Assembly (NCBI GenBank): GCA_016801845.1
Contig: CM028923.1
Coordinates: 7,946,501-8,010,500 of the forward strand
DNA length: 64,000 nt
Direction of reading: 5' to 3'
Origin: Polydactylus sextarius
Lineage: Eukaryota > Chordata > Actinopteri > Polynemidae
Shown here: piece after piece, positions 38,301 to 50,238 of the stretch
Numbering within the stretch: the first letter of the stretch is position 1
Layout of the letters: every line of letters begins with the position of its first letter
The notes under the pieces: generated by a model
What the model was told of the DNA's origin: nothing
Databases searched by the model: none
The model's input: the letters and a program-made list of their open reading frames with translations, nothing else
Program-made: the position numbers and the translations under genes

Positions 38301-41300
38301 GTGTGAATGTTTCTTGATATGCTACAGCTGTTGTGCATGACACACAGTGAATGGTTTCTGTGCTTTTAATTTGCAGGGGGAACCATGTCGTTTTGCTTTT
38401 AGTTGATACCAAATTCCAGTTCTCATTGGTTATAATAGATGCAAAGTCTGAAAATCTGATCATTTTTGTGAGTTGATCGCTGCTGGCGCACAAACAAATG
38501 TAACTATACACCAACAAAAACAGTGAGGAAAAAGACTGTTGTAAATGTTTAATGAGGAAAGAAAAAATGCACACAACACATTATTAAGACCTCAAGGATA
38601 CTTACAGGAAACACTGAATCTAAACATAGCTTTATGTTTGTTTACAAGACTTCTCCACTGCGCATCTTTGAGTGGTGGAAATACCCTAACAAATCTGCAA
38701 TGAATCAAATTGGAAACCCAATGAGCATGTATAATGATTAATGATTCGGGGCCACTCTTGGCCTCAGGTGCCCTCGTACTTCCACACGTGGTTAGGGAAC
38801 CGACCTTGCACAGGATCATTCTGGAAGTTAATTAACTTCTGTCAGACTCTGACCAAGTCTGATCAGAATCACAATGGTCTGAAAGTACAGTAAATAGGTG
38901 AAAAGAAATAGTATAGACGGTAATTCAATGTTGGAAATGTGGATGGTGATTTTCTCTCAGTTGTGATTGAAAAGAAAAGAAACAACAAAAAGAAGATGAA
39001 GGAACAGAAACCCAGAACAGAATGGAAATGTTCTGTGATCTCTCGGTCTGTGAACCCTGTATTTTCCCCTTGTTGATCTCCTCTTCCTCCCTGTTTGTCT
39101 CCCTAGTCTCCATGTCTCCCTTCCTCTGGTTTTGAGACAGTTTCTCTGAGGTGAACCACAGCAGATTTCAGGCTCCACATCAGGCTCAGTGGAGATCAAT
39201 GCTATACAGAGTGGTTGGAGTTAATATGGGAGCTATTGAGGCTGTGGTAATATCAAAATATGCCTTCAAATTACTTCTGTTTAAGTCCCACAGGCACATT
39301 GTTGAACTCCCTATTAATTATACACTAGATTAATACTCATAATGAAGCATTTATGTTTTACCCAGACTTTTGAAAATAATGAACTCCACAATGTCTAGAC
39401 CACGTAATATTATCAGTGTGTAAATACAGATTGTTGTTGTTGCTGTGTAAATGGGAAAAATACTGTTTATATTTCAATTTTTCGGATTTATTTTTATTTA
39501 AGAGGACTGTGGGACCATGTACAACATTTTACCCAAATTATCTTTATACTAAGGTTCATCTGTTAGCCCTGGCTAGGCTAGCAGTATATACTAAATGTAA
39601 TTCTACTCACAAAGGGAAGCTAAGAGCAGTGATAATGCTAACAACTGTTTTAGTAGTTGTTTAGTAGTGTAGTGTTTGTACTACAATGCGAGTCTCAATC
39701 CATGAACAGCATCAGCATAAGTAACATAAGTATAAAAAGATCAAATTACCATTAAAAAAGCAATGTAACAGCATAAAACAACTAAAAAATGCCCCATTAT
39801 TATAGTTATGTTTTCCATGCCACAATGTTGCCCAGAAACCCATCTACACGGTGGTATTCTTCTGGCCTTGATTCTAGACTTTAGCCTGAAGGATTGTGTT
39901 CATAAGGTCAAGAAATTATAGGTTTCAGAAGTACCACAAAATCCTGCATATAAAATTCAGGCCATTTGAATTGGCAGCTGAAATTGAGTCATCTATACGG
40001 TGTGTTTGGCTGCTTCCCAGTCATACACACACGATGCATTATGTCGGGTCCTCTTTGGACATCCTGGCGCACAGATCTTGGGCACTTAGTCAGCAGAATA
40101 GAATAAACTTCCATAATGTCACGTGAGGGAGAGGAAGATGTAGGGAGTATCAGTAAGCACACTATCAAACAGGATTAAGCTGCAGACTCCTGAGAGACAC
40201 CGAAATATGTTCTTGCAGCAGCTAGTGTGAAACCTGTCTACAGCCTGAGCTGGACTGATGTTTGATTTCCAGGTTTTTCAGTCTCAAGCAAAAGATTCAG
40301 TAAAACAATGTGACAAGTAATTATGAGATACTGAAAATTTCCACTGAAACCAGTTGTCATGACAGGAATTTGCCTCTGCTCTCCACGAAGAAGAAGATTT
40401 AGACAGCTATAAGTTTTAATCACAAATGATTGACTATATTTTTATCCTTTTCTGTCATTTTGTTATTTTGTTTTGTAGACATGGTGATATGGAAAAAAAG
40501 AGGCAATTTCATGCACTTTGTCCTTGGAGACAGGCTCTGTATTTATTCAGATGTGCAGAGAGATTTTTTCTTTAAAAAAAAAGAAAAAAAGAAATAAGGC
40601 CTTTTGCACAGTTTATGTGTCCAAAAATAAAATACAATCTGAAAACAGTAACTGCAACCATAAGGATTCGCTTAAAGAGCAAGTGAGGGATTGCAATTGG
40701 GAAGTATGACAAAATCAAGGAGGGCATCTTGGCATATATATTTTGCTACCACAAAAAGCTAATTAGCTTAGTTTAGCACAGAGACTGGAAAGTGTGTGTT
40801 TCCAATATTTTTGCTAAGCTGCTAACAGGCTGCTGATAGCAAATTTATATTTATTCACTGCAAGTGTGAGTTAAAGCAGCAGCCAACTTTTTTTTTTTTT
40901 TTCAACAAGCAGCATGACTTATACCTCCTACAGTCAGTGTAAGGGAGTATGAGACAATTATGGCTAATCTGGTTGTTGTAATAGTGATATAATCCAAACA
41001 AAGATGTCAGTATGTTTAAAGAAGGCTTTACCTCTGCTTCTGTATCTTCTGCCAGAATGAAGACAGAGAGTTATGTATATTAGATAAAGTCCAAGCTTAA
41101 CCCACATGCGAAATCCAGGGCATTTTCTCTCTTCTTAAAACATGTTCAGCCTGTGTATATGGATGATGATGACATTGCAAGTATATAACGTATTCTCATC
41201 TCTATTCCCAAAGCATTCACTGATGTTAAATAAGCAACCACACTGTAATATACAACACAATTCATCTGAAACCTGGTCTTTCTTCATACGTGAAGTTTAG

Positions 41301-42955
41301 CATTTGTAAATGACCTGAACTCATGTTAAATACAAACATTTCACAGCTACCAATGTGCTACCAGGAAATCTAGTGTATAAAAATACTGTTAAGAAAACAC
41401 TTGAAGTAATGGCTCCTTCTGTCTTGTCTGGGGCGTTTGTCCAAACCACAAAATTCACTGCACCGTGCACAGTTGACCCCAGAGTAATCATGTCAGGTCT
41501 GTAAAAAAAATTAACTGCTTCCCTTTCTACTGTCCAAACAGTATAAAACACATTACCGCACCTGCGCTAAACAGATTCGGTATTAATGCTGCAAAAATAT
41601 TAATGACATATCTTGCAGATGTAGCTGTACATTTCACCTTTTGCCAAAAAAGAGGGAAAATAATAAGAAACCCATGGAACACATTTTACCAAATATGATG
41701 AAGTGAGAGGGAAAAAACAAGCAGACTACAGACTTTTTCTTAACTTATAACTTATATACATCATCTAGTGCAAACTTGCATTGTCTGAGGTGGGATGTAT
41801 ATACTAGATAAATGTCTAGAATAATGTTCTGCACACCTCTGGCAATAAATCACTGAAACTATGTAAACACTGCTGGATACTGTATTTACTGCAAGGCGTA
41901 ATCCATATGTTATACTAATGTATTGCCTACATATGTTTAAATTATAGTGGGATGTTTTGGTAAATGACTGAATACAGTAAATTGCTGCAGTAAATAAGTC
42001 CAGTCTGACACTTTAATGTAAAGCGGGTGTTAATAATTCAAACTCCAAAGAGTAAATGATGAAACGTCACGGAAGTGTAACCGCTAATGGTCCAAATTAG
42101 ATCTACTGTAGAGCTTAAATCAGACAATGTGGCCAGTTTTGCTGAAAGCGAGAGGTTTTGTCAGGTAAAAAAAGGGGGACAGATGTTCGCATATGAACCA
42201 AAGTAATGACTCCACCAGATTTTGCAGGACCCGCATCCAAGCTCAGTTATGAATGAATGACTTCCACTTTTTTTTCCTGACATGTTCACTCTCTCTCTCT
42301 GTATTTCTGCCCTGAAGAGGCATGTGGAAAGAACAGTTATCAAAAACGATTTGCCCTATTAAGAATCACAAGTTAGCCCTGGCTCCTGATAAAACATATG
42401 ACGGCCTTAACACATTCATCTCCAGGAGGCAAAGCTTAAAGAATGAGGGAAAACTTAGCACATGAGATAAAGATAGATCTCTTTCCATCTTCGGCTCGTT
42501 TTTTTTCCTCATTTTCTTTCCCTGGAGGACACAGTGTAGGACTTTCAGGTCACAGACAATAACCCAGTCCTAAGTCACGGCTGAACCCTCATCAGACTAC
42601 AGATGTATTGCACTTGGACAGACAGGCCTCATTTTTGGCTTAAAACAGTTTGATTTCTAAGAAGGGGGACCTGGGAATTTGAGAGTGATGTTTGCATCTG
42701 AAATATTGCCAGCATTTTTCCATTCTATTTTTTTTTTTTCCTAATCTGAAAATCTGCTTGGACTAAGTTACAGAAACATGTACACCTAAGACAGGATGCA
42801 ATTCCTCATAGATTTCTCAGAGGACAAGTTCTCATTGTGAGGACTGACATGGAAACGAAAGTCTGTTTCTGCTTTTGTGAATGTGTCTGCCTGCTGCACA
42901 CTCCTCAGCTATCACTGCATCACATAACAATAGTAATGACATTTCCTGATTGTAT

Positions 42956-43015
<60 letters not shown>

Positions 43016-45743
43016 CATGCATATCCTGTGAGTTTGTACGAGAGTGTATAATTATATTTTCTTAACGTCAGTGATGATTTATGGCAACATGCCTTCATCA
43101 TAACTGGCTACAACATCTGTGGCAGTAAAGTGTGCATAAAGGCTGAAACATCTGTGCTATAAAAGTGTCCGTCAGTCCGTCTGTCTGAGCGAATCATAGA
43201 GTCTATGTAAATAAATACATCCAGGAAACTGGTCCACATGCACATATGCATGACTGCTTTCTCAAATCTACAAAGTAAAGCGGGCATTGTCTAACAGAAT
43301 AAACATTATGTGATTGTGATGACGTCTCAGTCAATGTTTCCTGCCTAAACACACTTTTCTTTCATCTACATTTTGATGATATAGGGTGCAGGGACCACCT
43401 ACTCAGTTTTAAACTGTAACTGAACAATACTACGATCACAAGAGATGTTTGTTTCTAGTTTATTAATTAATTTACAGCATTTTGTTAAAGAATGCACATG
43501 TACAAACAAGTTTAATAACTGTGGGAACCCGCAAAAATAATTCAAAACCCATCAAAAAAACATTTTGACTTCAGAATGCTTTGATCCAACAGGCAAAATC
43601 CCAAAAGTAGAACTTGTGCAATAACGGTCTAAACATGACTCTGGATCTATTTATTGTCTGTGGAGAAGCTCTACATATCAAGTCTTTTTAGATTTAGGAC
43701 AAAAAGAATTGGCAGTGACAAATCTTTATTTGAACCGTCCCAACACTGCGGGGGATGATGATATAGCAATTGTGAAACGTGCTTCGGCGTGGGACTGATA
43801 TTAAACCCCAGAGAGGAACTGTTGTCGAGATGAGAATATGTGGGTAATCACTGTTTCGTAGATTAGAGAATTTGTGTGTGTGTGTGTGTAGCATTATAGA
43901 TGCTCTTGCACTCGACTCCATCTTGAAAAGGTTAAATGTTGCGCACAACCCACACAACATCTTGAAAATATATAAAGATTCAGGCATATTGGATTTCAAG
44001 ATCTGCTGCTGATCCTGGATCTGTTTGCTCAGTATTTTGATATCGATGGTCTTGTGCATTCGTATCAGTCCCATAAACCTATCAACAGGTTTACACAAAC
44101 AGCCCAATTTACGCTTCCTCTCCCACGCTTTCCCTCTCTGTACACCTGAGTCAAACACCTGATGTTTGTGTGTGTGTCTCTGTCTCTCTACAGATTTGAA
44201 TCACATCCCGTCTGATCTGCCATCTGACATAGTGAAAATGGACCTGTCCAGTAATAATATCAACCATCTCAGGCCCAAACAGTTTCTGCTGTCCAAAGAC
44301 CTCAAGCTGCTGAACCTTAGCAGCAACAGCCTGCGCCGTTTAGACACAGGTAACCACATGATCTCATCCTCAATGACCTTATAAATATCTCACTTATACC
44401 TTTGTCTCTGTAATCTTAGCTTTTAACCCAAATAATGAATTGATGAAAAAAGTCACCATTGTTTTCCTCTCATCTTGGGATTTTCCATATAAATGAACAA
44501 TAATTTTCTATTGAATTCTAACTCTACCTCAACAGTGGAAGAGTAACAAAAAATTGCACAGACTCATTAATCGCTGCAGGCTTATGATGTTAGGACTCAT
44601 GTCTTCCTGTCCAGCAGGGAACCCCTTTACAAAATCTTGTTATAGTCATCACCATGCAACACATGCAAACAGTCTAATGGAGTTCACCCCAGTACGTCTG
44701 CAATTATTTGGAAACTATTGTGAAACCATGGAAACTGAAAGAAAAAACACTATTTATTATCATTTTCAAGAGGTCATTAATTTAAATGTTTGATGTCATG
44801 GATGACCAGTGAGGGGAAAAAAACACATGAATGAAAATGCAACACAAAGGCTTTTAACACACTTGGATTTTTATTAATACTACAGATGCAATGTTTTGCA
44901 ACAGTCTTCCACTATTAGTTTTGGCCAATTCTTGTGCCATGTCTCTGAAGTTCCCCAACACTGAAATAGACAAAAGGATCCTGAATTACAGGAAAACACA
45001 GGACATTTGAGGGTCAATTTAGTGCATGTTCCTGTGACTACTGACTTGATATTTTTTGGAATTTGTTGCAATGTGGGGACTCCACCTATCTAGAACTAAC
45101 TCTGCAGAAAAACATATGTCTCAACAGCAGAAAATCCTTTTTGGCTCGATCTAATTTGTGTTACTGTAAGTGAAGCAACAGCTCAGGAGAATCCAAGTGT
45201 GTAACAGATGAGACATATCTGTAGTTATGATGACTTATGACATTGAAACTGTGTTTATTTGCTGTGAGACAATATCAGCTCAAATGAGGGCAACAGCATT
45301 TTTTAAAACTTCTGCTTGTCTCTGTATTAAACAACTGAAATAGAAATAAAAACATGCAAATTATCTCATCCAGACTTTAAAAAAAAAAAAGTTAATGAAC
45401 AGAAGCTAATTAAGGAGAGTCAGTCTCTGGAGTCCATTCCTCCTCCCTACTCCCTCTAACTGTGTTATCTTCAGGGTCAAATGATGAAACAGCAGAAACT
45501 TATCTGTTAAACATGGACACCGGAAGCATGTCAGTCCTCCAAAGTCAATTTTTTTGTCTTTCATGTCTTAATGGATGACCATATTTGTCTGCCTCTATAT
45601 GTTCCGCATACTCTCCTCCTCCTCCTCCTCCTCCTATTTTACTTCCCTTCTTTCTTCCGCTGTGTGAAGATCAAAGCTGGGCCCAAGGCTAGTGGACAGC
45701 GTGAAACAGTCTCCACTGTCTTATTACTCCCACTCAGACACAC

Positions 45744-45794
<51 letters not shown>

Positions 45795-47102
45795 TGTGCG
45801 AATGCAGACACACAGCTCGCACACTACGCCTGGAACCTTCAAAGTACAGAGTTCACTTATTTAACTATTTAACTCAAGTTTGTTAGACTGGTGATTTCAA
45901 GGTCTACGCTCAATTCACATCCTTAGAAGGAAAGCTAATTAGAGACAGTTGGAAATAATTATCTTGTCTTATTATGAAAATGATGATAATACAAGTCAAT
46001 TTGTCAAAGGTTCAACCATTAAATCCACTTTAATTATTTACAGCAACTGCATTAGGTAAATGCCACTCCTCCATAATCTTTGAAAACACTGTGCTCACTC
46101 AGTGATTTTTTGTTAATTTTCTGTGCAAACATACACAACGCACTGCTGCTGCTGGCCCCTGAAAACCCTGACGATACAATTTGGGTGATTAATGTTACTT
46201 ACTTTAAATTCCTTTTGAGTTAATAAACTAAAAATAAAATGTTGCTGAGAAAAATTGCTTCCAAAATTAGCAACTAGCCTGATTTAGCTTGCATTTAGCA
46301 GCTGAAGAGCCAGATATTTCCCTCAGGAGACCAAAAAAAGGGCAAAAGTTGAGTGGAATATTCACATTCACCAGGGAGCCAGAGAAACAACTCCAAATGA
46401 ATCCTAATGTTACTTTCAAACATTAGGGTACTACAGAATGTGTGAATAAGATGCTGTTAGCTAACAAGTTCCCCAGAACAGCTTTATTAGGTGATAACAC
46501 AGTGTGCTGTGCAGCCCCTGAAAGACTCAAAATGTTTTACGCAGGTTCAAATAAACCACACTAGCAACCAAACAGGAAGTGTCAAGGGAGACAGGATACA
46601 GTTTTTAAGTATTCTACCAGGAGTATGAGGTGCCAACTCATTATCCTCTACGTTTCTTGCCATTCCAGCTGCATTCGCAGGCCTGCTGTACCTCCGTGAG
46701 CTTGACCTGTCCAACAACAGCCTCCATTACTTCCAGTACGGAGTACTAGAGGACCTCTACTACCTGCGGAAACTCTCACTGGGCAACAACCCTTGGATCT
46801 GCGACTACAACATCCACTACTTGATCTATTGGCTTAAGCATCACCCCAGTGTTGTTTACACCGGCCTTATCTGCACCGAGCCAATTGAGTTCAGGGGCTG
46901 GCGTGTTGAGGATTATGTCAAGACCTACAACGGGGAATGTCCCAAGGATAAACAAACAGGAGAGATGGATACGGGACAGAATGGACAAGGGGGGTCGGAC
47001 AATGAGGCACAGGAGGTGGTGGGGGAAACAGTTGATGATCGTCTGCCACAGCACCTGAAAGAAAAGGAGCAAAACCCATTTGAGATCATCAGGCTGAGTT
47101 AG
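34659..47102 (+). CDS. lrrc17: Leucine-rich repeat-containing protein 17 (LRRC17), four coding exons
   Basis: Exons 34659-34937, 35600-36095, 44194-44349 and 46669-47102 (TAG) all have GT-AG borders and join in phase 0, 1, 1. The product is 454 aa (human LRRC17 is about 440). The start has a good context (CCCACCATGC). Residues 1-17 form a signal peptide with a seven-leucine core. Residues 19-48 are a basic Arg/Gly-rich linker. Cys53 and Cys66 (CQDRQL) begin an N-cap, followed by LRRs (SLDLQQNDIS, TLLLQHNRL) and a C-cap (NPWNCHC). A linker leads to a second N-cap (DCSNKDLNHIPSDLP), LRRs (KMDLSSNNI, LLNLSSNSL, ELDLSNNSL) and a second C-cap (NNPWICDYNIHYLIYWLKHH). The protein ends in an acidic, Gln/Gly-rich tail. 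Two capped LRR modules are the LRRC17 design. The family is secreted; mammalian LRRC17 is reported to restrain RANKL-driven osteoclast formation. No transmembrane segment is seen. Confidence 0.95.
34938..35599 (+). other. lrrc17 intron between coding exons 1 and 2
   Basis: Starts gtacct and ends cttcatttag. It holds short TG repeats and a (TA)n tract at 35297-35329; no coding content. Confidence 0.85.
36158..36445. mobile_element. MITE with ~20-bp terminal inverted repeats
   Basis: The left end reads TTTAAGGTACACTATGCAAG (about 36160-36179). The right end, reverse-complemented, reads TTAAAGGTACCCTATGCAAG (about 36424-36443), matching at 18 of 20 positions. The interior has no ORF of note, so this is a nonautonomous DNA transposon. 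The superfamily is not assigned because the target-site duplication could not be read with confidence. Confidence 0.7.
42960..43012. repeat. (TG)n microsatellite
   Basis: About 26 pure TG units inside an lrrc17 intron. Confidence 0.9.
44350..46668 (+). other. lrrc17 intron between coding exons 3 and 4
   Basis: Starts gtaacc and ends cattccag. It contains a (CA)n tract at 45738-45792. A decayed fish interspersed repeat near 46290-46520 is recognised by the CCAGATATTTCCCTCAGGAG block followed by AACTCCAAATGAATCCTAAT. Confidence 0.8.
45738..45792. repeat. (CA)n microsatellite
   Basis: About 26 CA units with one CG interruption near 45747. Confidence 0.9.
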
Positions 47103-47204
47103 AATGTAGGTGGATGAGTGGACTGGTGCGGTTAAGTATGCAGGTTGCCTGTCGACAGGCTGAAGAACGGATTTGTAAAAGTAGACTTAGTAATTTGATG
47201 TTCA

Positions 47205-47210
47205 AATAAA
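47205..47210 (+). terminator. lrrc17 poly(A) signal
   Basis: AATAAA lies 103 nt after the TAG stop and is followed by a T-rich stretch (GTCTTTTCTT). This gives a short 3' UTR. Confidence 0.65.
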
Positions 47211-47239
47211 AATGTGTTAACAGAACTCGTCTTTTCTTA

Positions 47240-50238
47240 CAAAATTACAACGTCATATTATTAAGTTTACCTTTAAACAGAGGTTTAGGAAGTACTGTGT
47301 GAGATTTTGTTTTATCTTTTTACAGAACATTCTCGATCCAGTCTAATCAGTCAGATATAATACCCCTCCAAAAATGTTTCTAGATTTCCTAGACATTGAA
47401 CTGTAGGTGCTCTTATTTTTTTTGTCCTGTTACAGTAACTTTGGTAGAGATCAGGATAAACTTTTTTTTCCTTTTAAAAAAGTAGTTGTTGGTCTTTTTT
47501 GTATTAATGTATGATATTGTCTACCTGTTTTCTGGAAATAAAATTGGGTTTATTTTTTCTGAAAATGTCTTTTATTAAGCGGTGTACAGACATGATAGAA
47601 TGTAAAAGGCAGGTCAGCAGACATACTGAACTTATTTACCTTCTCTGCAATCAGCTGGTCACCAAATATGAAGGGAAGCAGATGCGTTGCATTATACAAT
47701 GACTCACTGGTTTAACGAGGATGTGAAAGTTCCAGATATACTTTGCTGGAATTAATTACAGGTGATACCAAATACCATACCAAAATTCCAAAGAAATGAT
47801 CTGATATCAGACATCAGAAAACAGTAATAATGGTGGAAACTTTGAGTCTGCCTTTGTTTCCATTGGCATCCAAATAAAAGATACAGATTTGGACATTACA
47901 CTACTTTAACTCAAATGAAGCTCTGTGGATGATATATCATTTTCTGTCAATCTTTGGAGCTCACAATTGCCACATTTCCTCTCTGAAACTTCCATATATT
48001 GAGCCCCAAGACAATGTTAAACCAGGATACTGAATTTCCTGCTGTCACTGAAGGAGTAAAACATATTACAGTTTAAGGAGAAATCCTTGGCATTTAAATT
48101 AAATATCTAGCTGAAGTGGAATAAAATGTTTTTCTAATCATAAATTGATTTATTTATTGCTTCTGCTGGATGGAATTTTCATTTTGGATAAAGCATAAGG
48201 CTATGCCTGGGTAGTTCCCACGATTGTTCCACTCAGACTAAATGACTAAAAGTTAAGACAGATTACCTGTATGAATGTCAGGAAGTAACAATCAGTTCTG
48301 GTCCAGCTACATGACTTCCAGGTTAGTGTTTAAATAAGATCTGCCAACTTGGAACTAAACACAGTGAAAGACAATATCCTTGATAGGAGTCTTGTAAGGT
48401 CAGTTTCTATAGTTTAGATGTTGTGTTTGCAGGAAGTGATCTTTGCATCATTCTGTCAGGTGACTGTTTTTCCTGTTTATTCAATTGCACGTAAATGTAG
48501 TTAATTATTTCTTAGTGCAAACACAGGTGTTTTGACTTAAGCCTGTCCTTATTGTCTGGGGCACTAAGCATCTGAGCTGCAGGTTGATTTTTTTTGTGTC
48601 AACACAGTGCCCTCTGGTGTTCACAGTGAACTGGTCTCCAGTACACTGTGAACATCCAGGATGATTTAAAGAAGGTGCAGCTATGCCTGAAGCCCCCTCA
48701 AGTCAGTTCTCAAGTCAGAAAAAAAAAATCCAATGCCTACAATCAGACAAGAGGGCACTGAATTGTTTGATTGGAATGGTTTATTTGTATGAATGTAAGG
48801 TGTATCATATACTGTGGCATTTTTAGACAGGCAACACTCCATCCACAGTCATCAACACACAAAATGAGAGAATATTTTTTAGAAGAATCCTTTTAATAGA
48901 TTTCAAAAGATGCATTAAAGGGGTTACTGGAAAAGCTTTGCTGCAGTTGACTGGTTTATTGTCAGGGTAGTGGTAATGGTCACTTGCCAAAATCTTTAGC
49001 CACTGTGTCAATCACAAAACAAGAGGCTCCATTACACTCACAGGACTAACTGGAAGCTATAGTAACTCACCAGGATATGCTATTAAGCATGCTAACTTTA
49101 GTAGAAACAAAAAAAGTAAGTAGAAGTAACATTAGCATTGCTCTCCATTGTTGGAGACACCTGTTGGTAAGTAAAAGAATGAAGTCTGATGTTGAACCTG
49201 CAACATTTCTAGACTGGTAAGTAAACACCTGTTAATGCTAAAATTTGCTATGTAGCAATAGCAAAATCTGTGGTGGTGGCTAAAAAGACACTTTACATTA
49301 TTTTTTTTTTTTCATTCATTTGTCAGCCATTAAAAAAGCTTCCACAAAAACTTTTGCATCTCATGAAAGATCTTATGTCATCCTGTGTCATCATATTAAC
49401 AAATCAGACACTGAAAGAAACCGTTAAGAATACATTCATCACAGCGTATTACAGACATTTGTGACATCTCAACTGTCACAGAGAAAGAGGAGAGAGTCTT
49501 CAAAAAGAAAACAAAAATTCACAGCCTTCTGGTTTGTCACAGTTTGTCCAGGGCAGTTTCACTCAGAGTGCAGCAGCAGCAGCAGATCACAGCTCGTCAT
49601 CGAGGTACCATAAGGGGTCAAATGTGCCTCTACCAGATTTTAAAAGTCGTCTTGGCAGTCTCAAGCTTGGAGTAACATTTTGGCAATACACAACACATAA
49701 TCCAAATGAAAAAGAAAAAAAACACACCAAATACAAATTTGTCATGTTCTTATTGAACTGACTGTGGCGTGTTATAGACAACATGTTTGCAGGTGTGAGT
49801 TGATTACTTATGATAGTAGAAATCTTAACTAGAGGTTTAATTAAAGGAATTAAAGGATAAAAACAATCCAGATATAATGAATAAAAATGAGATTGTATTG
49901 ACTGAATTTACTGTAACAACACTGACCACACCCATCACCACTCGCCTATGTCTCTGCAGCAACAGCTGAACAATTTTCTTAATTTCTCACAGAAAAGTAC
50001 ACTGCACGTGATTTTCAATACTTTGCAATAATTTATGAATTTCCTCAAACTGCAAACATTCTTGGTTCTTGAGGCTTTGTCACAACCCACATCAGTGCTT
50101 TACTGGATGTCCTTTCTGTCGCCTTCTCCAACATCCATGACTTGTTCCTCAAAAATGTCCTTCATCTGCTTTGTTATCCATTGCCAGCTCTTCATCTTCA
50201 TAGCTGTCGCACTTTATTTTGTCCAGTTCATGTTTGCA
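47240..50238. other. Convergent intergenic region between lrrc17 and the Rab gene
   Basis: Contains the 3' UTR of the minus-strand Rab gene. A TTTATT (AATAAA on minus) lies close to its stop at about 50213-50218; others lie near 48955 and 48780, and I cannot decide which is used. The rest is AT-rich with no exon recognised. Confidence 0.55.

Larger units (their letters stand above)
36096..44193 (+). other. lrrc17 intron between coding exons 2 and 3 (8.1 kb)
   Basis: Starts gtgagag and ends tctctctacag. It includes a MITE (36158-36445), a (TG)n tract (42960-43012), poly(A)/(T) runs and an old repeat near 40740-40880 with the TTAGCTTAGTTTAGCACAG pattern common in fish genomes. No nested gene was recognised. 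Confidence 0.8.

Noticed and set aside
38107..38574. 155-codon minus-strand ORF in the lrrc17 intron
   Set aside because: I saw no domain, biased composition or splice support, and the length is possible by chance in AT-rich introns. A protein search would decide.
43694..44158. 154-codon minus-strand ORF next to lrrc17 exon 3
   Set aside because: No family features; it ends next to the lrrc17 acceptor and has a low-complexity HTHTHK stretch from TG repeats.
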